A stretch of 5,629 nt of DNA from NCBI GenBank assembly GCA_017643965.1, contig JAEPMM010000239.1:1-5629 (forward strand). The letters are read 5' to 3'. The notes beneath the pieces are model-generated. The model did no database searches. It worked only from the letters and a program-made list of their open reading frames with translations, and was not told where the DNA came from. Positions 1-5,629 of this stretch are shown here, piece after piece. The stretch's first letter is position 1, and each line of letters opens with the position of its first letter. A program made the position numbers and the translations under genes. Origin of the DNA: Marinobacter sp. Its GTDB lineage: Bacteria; Pseudomonadota; Gammaproteobacteria; Pseudomonadales; Oleiphilaceae.

Positions 1-1169
1 CGCTACCGGAGCGGGTGGTGCGGATTCTCGGGGGTCTGGTCGAAAGCAATACAGGCGCCCAGTGGATTCGCGACGAGCAGAACGCCTATGTGCTGAAAAC
101 CTCGGTAAACCTTGCCGCGCCGCGGTTTACCAGCATTGACGCCGACAGCGAGATCGGTCGTTTTTTCAGTGACCGGGAGTGGATTATCGATCTCCACGAG
201 TACCGATCAGATCCCGTACGCTACAACCTGTTGGAGATCCCCGATTCCATCACCCGGATTGCCGACGGCTGGTTGATCATTCCCCTCTACCTCGGCAATG
301 AGCTGTACGGCATCGCACTGATCGGCAACCCCTACGCGCCGGTTGAACTCAATTGGGAAAATTTTGACCTGATCAAGGTGGTTGCGCGGCAAACCTGCAA
401 CCTGCTCGCCCAGGCGGATGCCCAGAGCCGGCTATCGCGCGCCATGCAGTTTGAAGCGGTCAGCAAGGCATCCGCCTTCATGGTTCATGACCTCAAAACC
501 CTGATCGCCCAACTGTCGCTGCTGGTGAAGAACGCCCCCCGACACCGCAATAACCCGGCATTCATCGACGACATGATCCAGACAACCGATCACGCCGTGC
601 GCAAGATGGCCAATCTGGTTGACCACATTCGCAGGCCCTATGAGGACAACGACAGTACCGATGTTCTGGATCTGCGCGATGTAGTGAAAGACCTTGTGGA
701 ACACTATAACCGTCAGCAACCGGCCCCTCGCCTGGTCGGAACGCCCTCACCCGCTCTCATAGAAGCTGATCCCGAGCAATTGCGCAGCATTCTTGGCCAT
801 CTTATCCAGAACGCCCAGGATGCAACCCCTCCCAGCGGCGAGATCACTCTGACCCTGAAGAATGCCCGTGATCACGTGGTGTTGTTTATCCAGGACACCG
901 GCACGGGCATGTCCCCGAACTTCATCAGCTCCCAGTTGTTCAAGCCCTTCGAGAGCACAAAAGGCCTGACCGGAATGGGCATCGGTGCCTACCAGGCCAG
1001 AGAGTACGTGCGCAAAGTGGGCGGCAATATTGATGTAACCAGCGAACCGGGGGTTGGCTCGTGTTTCTCAGTGCGCTTCCCGCTGGCCGCTACTGATTCG
1101 CCCGAAAAGCCCGCGATACAAGAAAAACCGGTTATTGAACATCCGCAACCCAAACAAAGTGCCAAATAA
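1..1169 (+). CDS. prsK: PEP-CTERM system sensor histidine kinase PrsK, C-terminal part (5' truncated by window edge)
   Basis: Sensor kinase that would autophosphorylate on His and pass phosphate to the PrsR encoded next. The reading frame is open from base 3 to the TAA at 1167-1169, giving about 389 visible residues. No start codon fits: the codons before the GTG at 15 (LPER, then VVRILGGLVES) already read like family sequence, so the gene enters from the left. Family members are near 680-690 residues with an N-terminal multi-helix membrane region, which would lie outside the window. Visible order: GAF-like sensory region (about 20-430, with an EWIIDLHEY segment and a WLIIPLYLGNELYG strand pair); phospho-acceptor helix with HDLKT, His codon at 486-488; N box (QNAQDA, Asn at 810-812); G1 box DTGTGM (Asp at 894-896); G2 box GMGIG (972-986); and GG.I.V.SEPGVGS.F near the end. 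A Pro/Lys/Glu-rich tail of about 25 residues follows. The call rests on SAFMVHDLK..IAQLSLL.KNA and STKGLTGMGIGAYQAREYV, which I recognise as PrsK-typical. It could be another orphan kinase, but the neighbours argue strongly for PrsK. Confidence 0.93.
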   Translation, partial: LPERVVRILGGLVESNTGAQWIRDEQNAYVLKTSVNLAAPRFTSIDADSEIGRFFSDREWIIDLHEYRSDPVRYNLLEIPDSITRIADGWLIIPLYLGNELYGIALIGNPYAPVELNWENFDLIKVVARQTCNLLAQADAQSRLSRAMQFEAVSKASAFMVHDLKTLIAQLSLLVKNAPRHRNNPAFIDDMIQTTDHAVRKMANLVDHIRRPYEDNDSTDVLDLRDVVKDLVEHYNRQQPAPRLVGTPSPALIEADPEQLRSILGHLIQNAQDATPPSGEITLTLKNARDHVVLFIQDTGTGMSPNFISSQLFKPFESTKGLTGMGIGAYQAREYVRKVGGNIDVTSEPGVGSCFSVRFPLAATDSPEKPAIQEKPVIEHPQPKQSAK

Positions 1170-1297
1170 TCGTCGATTTCAAAATTCAGATCACGCAATC
1201 ATTGCAAAGCGTCAATCTTCGGTTAAGAATCACTGTAGGGAAGAATTGAGCCATTGGGCATCAATGCAGTCACAGACAGAAAGGGATTTAAGCTGTT
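1170..1297 (+). promoter_or_regulatory. prsK-prsR intergenic region with CAAT/ATTG inverted repeats and a weak promoter candidate
   Basis: A 128-base gap, AT-richer than the flanking genes, with no convincing gene. It holds an 11-base perfect inverted repeat GCAAT-C-ATTGC (1195-1205) and a second one, CATTG-N5-CAATG (1252-1266). CAAT or ATTG occurs six times between 1196 and 1265. A weak sigma-70-like pair can be read: TTGCAA (1202-1207), 17 bases, AAGAAT (1225-1230), each matching 4 of 6 consensus bases; its -35 overlaps the first palindrome. I found no TGGCAC-N5-TTGC site here. The repeats are directly visible, while operator or promoter function is inference. The gap means prsR may have its own promoter rather than depending only on read-through from prsK. 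Confidence 0.3.
1279..1286 (+). promoter_or_regulatory. Ribosome binding site of prsR
   Basis: The purine-rich GAAAGGGA ends 11 bases before the GTG at 1298. An in-frame TAA at 1289-1291 lies between the two, so no upstream start is possible. GTG at 1298 is the first start codon after that stop, and it leads straight into a canonical receiver-domain beginning (SRRLLIVEDD). Confidence 0.65.
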
Positions 1298-2671
1298 GTG
1301 AGTAGACGACTGTTAATCGTAGAGGACGACCCGGGCCTGCAAAGCCAGATGCGATGGTGTTTCAGTGACGATCTTGACGTCACTGTCGCCGCCGATCGCG
1401 AGTCTGCGCTGACGACCTTGCGACGTACGGAACCCGACGTGGTCACCCTGGATCTCGGATTACCACCGGATGCGGGCGGCGCCTCCGAAGGATTCCGCCT
1501 GCTTGAGGAAATACTCCGGCTGTCGCCTCAGACCAAGGTCATCGTGGTTACTGGCCGTGAAGACAAGGACAACGCCGTCAAGGCCATTGGCATGGGGGCT
1601 TGCGACTTCTATCAGAAACCCCTGGATGCGGAAATACTCACCTTCGTGGTGCATCGCGCCTTCCGTTTGGCGGAACTTGAGAAAGAAAACCGCGAGCTTT
1701 CCCAACACCGTAACGGCACCAGCATCAAGGGCATTGTTGCGGCCAGCCCACAAATGCTCGGCATTTGCCGCACCCTCGAAAAAGTGGCACCAACGGATGT
1801 CACCACACTGATCACCGGGGAGACCGGCACCGGTAAGGAATTGCTGGCCCGCGCGCTCCATGATCTCAGCCATCGGGCTGCCAAGCCCTTTGCCGCCATT
1901 AACTGCGCCGCGATTCCCGAAAATCTCCTGGAGAGCGAACTGTTCGGATTCGAGAAGGGCTCATTCACCGGGGCGACCCAGAGCAAGAAAGGCAAGATCG
2001 AACACGCCAACGGCGGCACCCTGTTTCTTGACGAGATCGGCGACATGCCGATGGCGCTGCAAGCCAAATTGCTGCGTTTTCTGCAGGAGCGCGTGGTCGA
2101 TCGTGTCGGTTCGGTCAATCCCATTCCGGTGGATGTGCGGGTCGTGTGCGCAACCCATCGGGATGTGCGCCAACTCATCGATAGCGCTGAATTTCGTGAA
2201 GATCTCTACTACCGGATCAGCGAAATCACACTGGACGTACCCGCACTGCGGGATCGCGACGGCGATGCCCTGGTTATCGCCCAGTCGCTGCTGAAAACCC
2301 TCGGCAAACAGATGGACCGCCCCAACCTCTCCTTCACCGAAGACGCCATCTGCGCCATCAGCCAGTACCCGTGGCCGGGGAACGTGCGGGAGATGATCAA
2401 CAAAGTGAAGCGGGCCACGATCATGGCGGATGGCAAACGGGTCACCGCATCGGATCTGGAGTTGCAACAGGGTGCGGAATTGCATGAAAGCCAGTTGAAC
2501 CTCCGTCAGGTCCGGGAAACCGCAGAACGCCAGGCCATCATGCAGGCGCTGCAAAGTTGCAATTTCAATATGGCACAGGCGTCGCGCCTGTTGGGCGTCA
2601 CCCGCCCCACGCTATACAACCTGACAGACAAGTATCGAATAGAGACGTCACACGCGGCAACCGGTGCCTGA
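1298..2671 (+). CDS. prsR: PEP-CTERM system sigma-54-dependent response regulator PrsR
   Basis: NtrC-type transcription activator of 457 residues, near the family's usual length, with a GTG start. Receiver domain (about 4-120): acidic pair D10/D11, phospho-acceptor D52, T85 and K107 are all present. The loop after D52 (LGLPPDAGGASEGF) is longer than in typical receivers and resembles this subfamily. AAA+ sigma-54 interaction domain (about 143-375): Walker A GETGTGKE (174-181), sigma-54 contact loop GSFTGA (221-226), Walker B GGTLFLDEIGD (239-249), CATHRD (284-289), arginine-finger segment REDLYYR (300-306) and WPGNVRE (359-365). A Fis-type helix-turn-helix lies at about 424-446 (NMAQASRLLGV.RPTLY). 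All catalytic residues are intact, so it should hydrolyse ATP and open sigma-54 promoters. It lies 128 bases after prsK, its presumed partner. In studied PEP-CTERM bacteria the PrsK/PrsR pair and RpoN drive expression of PEP-CTERM genes; that role is transferred here from the family, and the targets are not in the window. Confidence 0.95.
   Translation: MSRRLLIVEDDPGLQSQMRWCFSDDLDVTVAADRESALTTLRRTEPDVVTLDLGLPPDAGGASEGFRLLEEILRLSPQTKVIVVTGREDKDNAVKAIGMGACDFYQKPLDAEILTFVVHRAFRLAELEKENRELSQHRNGTSIKGIVAASPQMLGICRTLEKVAPTDVTTLITGETGTGKELLARALHDLSHRAAKPFAAINCAAIPENLLESELFGFEKGSFTGATQSKKGKIEHANGGTLFLDEIGDMPMALQAKLLRFLQERVVDRVGSVNPIPVDVRVVCATHRDVRQLIDSAEFREDLYYRISEITLDVPALRDRDGDALVIAQSLLKTLGKQMDRPNLSFTEDAICAISQYPWPGNVREMINKVKRATIMADGKRVTASDLELQQGAELHESQLNLRQVRETAERQAIMQALQSCNFNMAQASRLLGVTRPTLYNLTDKYRIETSHAATGA
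2571..2585 (+). promoter_or_regulatory. Possible sigma-54 -24/-12 site inside the end of prsR
   Basis: TGGCAC-AGGCG-TCGC has the full -24 half and the right GG-to-GC spacing of ten bases, with one departure (TCGC for TTGC) in the -12 half. It lies in the prsR codons for the helix-turn-helix and would start a transcript near 2597, about 130 bases before prsT. Codons there are constrained by protein function, so a chance match is quite possible. Confidence 0.15.
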
Positions 2672-2701
2672 CGTAGTGAAGGGAACCTCCTAAAAAGCCT
2701 G

Positions 2702-2712
2702 AAGGAAAAGGA
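2702..2712 (+). promoter_or_regulatory. Ribosome binding site region of prsT
   Basis: The purine-rich AAGGAAAAGGA lies in the 55-base prsR-prsT gap, ending 14 bases before the ATG at 2727. TAGG at 2714-2717 gives a closer alternative. The spacing is slightly long, but the ATG is fixed by the lipoprotein signal peptide that follows. A CCTCCT at 2686-2691 could pair weakly with these purines; no stable terminator-like hairpin is seen in the gap. Confidence 0.45.
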
Positions 2713-2726
2713 ATAGGTACAGGGCC

Positions 2727-5426
2727 ATGAAACCAGTTTCAGCAGTACGTGCAACCCTACTTTCTGTTGCAATCAGCCTGGCGGTCGCCGGCTGCGGCGG
2801 CAGTGATAACGAGATGAGTCAGAAAGACATCCAGTATCTCAGCCATCTGGACCAATCCCGTTTTCTGCAACGCCAGGGGGAACTGAAAGCCAGCACAGTA
2901 GAAGCCCGCAGTGCCATTGACCTGCAGCCCGAAAACCCGGAGCCCTACTTCCTGATCATCAATAACCTGCTGAAAGCCGGTGACGCCCGTAATGCAGAGC
3001 GGCAACTGGACTGGCTGATCGACGCCATACCTGAGGCGTCCATGGATGCCAGCGTCAGACACCAGGCGGCGCTCATCCGTGCTGAAGCCAGACTCATGCA
3101 GGGACTTACTTCCGACGCGCTGGCAACCCTTGATCGTATCGAGACCGAGGACCGCGCCCTGCTGATCAGCCTCAGTCTGCTGAAAGCACGTGCCCTGCTC
3201 GCAGCAGACCGCACGGATGAAGCGGAGCAGGTTTACAACGAGGCCCGTTCCCTGGACGGTAACTCTGCGCTACCTCTGGTTGGACTGTCCCGGGTTGCTC
3301 ACGCCAACGGTGACCCCGAGCGGGCGAAAAAGCTGATCGAGGAAGCCCAGACGGTCGACCCGCAAAACGCGGAACTCTGGTTGTGGAAAGCCCAGCTCGC
3401 TCATGAGGCCGAGAACTGGCCGGTGGCGGAAGAGGCGTATATTCGGGCCCTTGAGGACATTGGTCAGTACGACATCATGACCTATCGCAAATACGAGACT
3501 ATCTCGTCGCTGATCCGTGTGCTCAGGGCGCAGGGAAAATCGGCTGAAGCTTTTGTTTACGAGGAAATTCTGGCGAAATCCGGACCGGGCACGATCAAGA
3601 GCAACATCATAGCAGCCCGGGAAGCCTATGATGCGGGCAACGTGGAAACGGCCGCCGACCACCTTGAGGAAGTGCTCAAGCAGGTACCCAACCATGAACA
3701 GAGTTCATTGATGCTTGGCATGATCCGCTTCCGCCAGGGTCGGGTTGAGGAAGCTGAAAAGTTGCTCCGCCCTGTGGCCGAAATGGGCGATTCCGAGGCC
3801 GCCAGTAAACTGCTTGCTGCCGCACGAATCCAGATGCAGGATCCGGAAGAGGCCCGTGCAATTCTCAGTAAACTGTCGGATAAGACCACGGATCCGGAAA
3901 CCCTGGCTCTGGTTGGCATTGCCTCACTCAGCGCCGGCGATCTGGAAACCGGCGAGCCGTTGATCGAGAAAGCCCTTGCCCTGGCACCGGACAATCACGC
4001 TTTGCGACTGAGGTTCGCCGGCTACCTGGCCCAACGCGGAGAGCACGACAAGGCGATTCAACAGGCCTCACAGGTTCCCGCAAACTCTGCCCTCAGCGAG
4101 CAGGCTCGTGTGATAACCATTGAGGCGCAGTTGGCAGCGGGAGCCAACGAGCAGGCCATCTCGACAGCGGAGGCCTGGATCAAGGCAAAACCTGACAGCG
4201 CAACCGCCCTCATTGCACGGGGCAATATCGCTGCCCGAACCGGTAATCCGCAACAGGCACGAACCTTCTTCCTGCGCGCGGGGGAAAAGGCCCCGGAACA
4301 CCCGGCTCCCGAAATCGCGCTGGGTAATCTTGCCAGAACCCAACAGAACACTCCGGAGGCGCTTACCCATTTTCGCAGGGCTGTCGAGCTGGCCCCGGAC
4401 AACCGCCAGGCGCTTCAGGGCTTAACGGAAGTTTCCGATGCCGAGTCCGTGCGCAAAACCATGCGCGACATTCTGGACAAACAACCGGATGCCACTGGCC
4501 CGAAACTGGTACTGCTTGAGAGTGCCCTGTTTGCCGGGAACCAGCAGGAGGCCGATGCGTTGACGGCAGCACTCCTCGAACGCAGCGAAGAGAACGCGCC
4601 TGCGGACGCCGAACCCCTGGTTGCCACGCTGTACAACACCGTTGCGGCAATGCTGCGCCAGAATGAGAATCGCGACCGTGCAGCGAGCGTTCTGCAGCGT
4701 GCGCAGGCGCTATTTCCCGGTTACGAAAATATTGCCCTGCAGGCAGCGGCCGTGGCCTTTGCCGATAACGATACAACGACGGCCCGCGAACTGCTGCAGG
4801 ATGCGAAGAGACAACACCCTGACTCCGCTGCACCCTATCTGGTCGAGGCGCGGTATTTCGAGCAGCGCGGTGAGCACCGTCAAGCCGCGGAGCTTTACCA
4901 GCTGGCAATCGGCAAAGAATCCAGCGCAGAGATTGCCAACGGTTACGCACGCAACCTCCAGCGTTCGGGTCGGGATGCCGAGGCTCTGTCGTTCCTTGAA
5001 TCCGTAATCGACCGTTTTCCAGACAATGCCCAGATGCGACTGGGCCTCGCCGTACTGCAGCAATCCCAGGGCAAAGAAGACAGCGCCAGACATCACTATG
5101 AGCAACTGCTTGCCTCGATGCCTGACAACACGGTGGTCCTCAACAATCTGGCCTGGCTCTATCATGAAACCGGTGATGATCGCGCCATCTCGCTGGCTCA
5201 GAAAGCCTATCAGCTGAGTCCGGAGAGCGCTGCGATAGCGGATACCTACGGCTGGATCATGTTGAAATCCGGAAATCATCAGGAGAGTGTTCCGATCCTC
5301 GAAAAAGCACACGAGCTGCAACCGGATTCCGAGGAAATCGCGCTGCACCTTGCCGAGGCTTATCGCACCGTTGGCAAGAGCACGGAAGCACAGCGGCTAC
5401 TGGAAAAATTCAGTGATCAGGGCTGA
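2727..5426 (+). CDS. prsT: PEP-CTERM system TPR-repeat lipoprotein PrsT
   Basis: Envelope lipoprotein of 899 residues, the expected size for this family. The N-terminus is a lipoprotein signal: K2 and R8, a hydrophobic stretch (about 9-21), and lipobox VAGC with the lipidated Cys at 23. Gly at +2 gives no inner-membrane retention signal, so outer-membrane anchoring is likely. C23 is the only cysteine in the protein. From about residue 35 to the end it is almost entirely tetratricopeptide-like helical repeats, on the order of twenty units (for example LEKALALAPDN-type and HFRRAVELAPDN-type helix ends). The C-terminal block, with NNLAWLY (806-812), DTYGWIM (839-845) and IALHLAEAY, is the most diagnostic part. 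No catalytic domain is seen; a scaffold or partner-binding role in the envelope is inferred from the repeats. The gene lies 55 bases after prsR and ends 10 bases before the exosortase gene, so it is probably cotranscribed and perhaps translationally coupled with the latter. The frame shows no disruption. A generic TPR lipoprotein is the alternative, but length, ending and context favour PrsT. Confidence 0.93.
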   Translation: MKPVSAVRATLLSVAISLAVAGCGGSDNEMSQKDIQYLSHLDQSRFLQRQGELKASTVEARSAIDLQPENPEPYFLIINNLLKAGDARNAERQLDWLIDAIPEASMDASVRHQAALIRAEARLMQGLTSDALATLDRIETEDRALLISLSLLKARALLAADRTDEAEQVYNEARSLDGNSALPLVGLSRVAHANGDPERAKKLIEEAQTVDPQNAELWLWKAQLAHEAENWPVAEEAYIRALEDIGQYDIMTYRKYETISSLIRVLRAQGKSAEAFVYEEILAKSGPGTIKSNIIAAREAYDAGNVETAADHLEEVLKQVPNHEQSSLMLGMIRFRQGRVEEAEKLLRPVAEMGDSEAASKLLAAARIQMQDPEEARAILSKLSDKTTDPETLALVGIASLSAGDLETGEPLIEKALALAPDNHALRLRFAGYLAQRGEHDKAIQQASQVPANSALSEQARVITIEAQLAAGANEQAISTAEAWIKAKPDSATALIARGNIAARTGNPQQARTFFLRAGEKAPEHPAPEIALGNLARTQQNTPEALTHFRRAVELAPDNRQALQGLTEVSDAESVRKTMRDILDKQPDATGPKLVLLESALFAGNQQEADALTAALLERSEENAPADAEPLVATLYNTVAAMLRQNENRDRAASVLQRAQALFPGYENIALQAAAVAFADNDTTTARELLQDAKRQHPDSAAPYLVEARYFEQRGEHRQAAELYQLAIGKESSAEIANGYARNLQRSGRDAEALSFLESVIDRFPDNAQMRLGLAVLQQSQGKEDSARHHYEQLLASMPDNTVVLNNLAWLYHETGDDRAISLAQKAYQLSPESAAIADTYGWIMLKSGNHQESVPILEKAHELQPDSEEIALHLAEAYRTVGKSTEAQRLLEKFSDQG

Positions 5427-5436
5427 TTGAAGCGGT

Positions 5437-5629
5437 ATGACGACAGCAGTTACCAGAATCCCCTACCAGTATTTCTGGCTTCTCTCCATTCCCCTGCTCA
5501 TTCTTGGGCTGTGGGCAGAGTGGAGAGATTTTTTTCATTTGTGGTACGACTCCATCATCTACAACCACGGATTCCTTGTGCTTGGTGGCATTGGATACCT
5601 GCTCTATGTCAGGCGCCAATCACTTGATC
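5437..5629 (+). CDS. Exosortase (XrtA/EpsH-like), N-terminal fragment cut by the window's right edge
   Basis: Sixty-four codons are open to the end of the window. The start is well fixed: TGA in this frame at 5428-5430 leaves ATG 5437 as the first possible start, 10 bases after prsT stops. A weak GAAG (5429-5432) could serve as ribosome binding site, with coupling to prsT likely. The peptide begins MTTAVTRIPYQYFWLLSIPL. A first membrane helix spans about 12-26. A short aromatic loop, WRDFFHLWYDSIIYNHG (29-45), follows, then a second helix (about 46-58) ending in YVRR. The order W....W......Y.HGFLV then a helix closed by RR is the N-terminal signature of exosortases, multipass inner-membrane enzymes that process PEP-CTERM C-terminal tags. 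The catalytic Cys, Arg and His lie further along and are not visible. Subtype (XrtA, or an exosortase fused to an EpsI domain such as XrtD) cannot be decided. Position after prsK-prsR-prsT supports the call. A longer-looking frame from 5427 overlaps it but encodes nothing recognisable. Confidence 0.8.
   Translation, partial: MTTAVTRIPYQYFWLLSIPLLILGLWAEWRDFFHLWYDSIIYNHGFLVLGGIGYLLYVRRQSLD

Noticed and set aside
1054..1305. An 83-codon + strand open frame bridging the end of prsK, the gap and the prsR start
   Set aside because: Most of it overlaps prsK in another frame, the product is basic and featureless, and it overlaps the well-supported prsR start.
1612..2178. A 188-codon antisense open frame opposite prsR
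   Set aside because: Its Ser/Arg-rich, low-complexity product is what the complement of a GC-rich coding gene gives, with no domain recognised.
1961..2554. A 197-codon antisense open frame opposite prsR
   Set aside because: It is a shadow of conserved AAA+ codons with no recognisable motif or ribosome binding site.
2672..2726. Possible terminator or attenuator between prsR and prsT (CCTCCT against AAGGA)
   Set aside because: The complementarity is only a few bases and there is no GC-rich stem followed by a T run.
4363..4950. A 195-codon antisense open frame opposite prsT
   Set aside because: Its Arg/Pro-rich product is typical of a complementary-strand shadow, and the sense strand has clear TPR coding.
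5427..5627. A + strand open frame starting with TTG right after the prsT stop
   Set aside because: It overlaps the exosortase N-terminus in a different frame and encodes no recognisable segment; the frame from 5437 has membrane helices and the Y.HG signature.

Overview
The window carries four consecutive genes on the + strand. Together they match the regulatory and sorting core of a PEP-CTERM/exosortase protein-sorting locus, in the order prsK (5' end missing) - prsR - prsT - exosortase (3' end missing). The GC-rich codon use, sigma-54-type regulator, lipoprotein signal and gene order point to a Gram-negative proteobacterium. A gammaproteobacterium of marine or environmental type is my guess from general sequence feel, not a demonstrated placement.

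Layout. Bases 1-1169 encode the C-terminal part of a sensor histidine kinase (GAF-like region, phospho-acceptor helix, ATPase domain). Bases 1170-1297 are a 128-base AT-richer gap with short inverted repeats built on CAAT/ATTG and a weak possible promoter. Bases 1298-2671 encode an NtrC-type response regulator (receiver, sigma-54-interacting AAA+ ATPase, Fis-type helix-turn-helix). A 55-base gap with a purine-rich ribosome binding site precedes 2727-5426, an 899-residue TPR-repeat lipoprotein. Ten bases later, at 5437, a membrane protein begins that runs off the right edge. Its first 64 residues look like the N-terminus of an exosortase.

How they work together (family knowledge plus inference). 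PrsK senses an unknown signal and phosphorylates PrsR. PrsR then activates sigma-54 promoters, in studied relatives those of PEP-CTERM protein genes. The exosortase is a multipass inner-membrane cysteine transpeptidase-like enzyme that recognises the C-terminal PEP-CTERM tag of exported proteins. PrsT is an envelope TPR lipoprotein that co-occurs with this system and whose molecular role is not settled. Such loci usually sit within or beside exopolysaccharide biosynthesis clusters and are linked to biofilm or floc formation. No PEP-CTERM substrate gene, RNA gene, mobile element, CRISPR array or rho-independent terminator is visible here.
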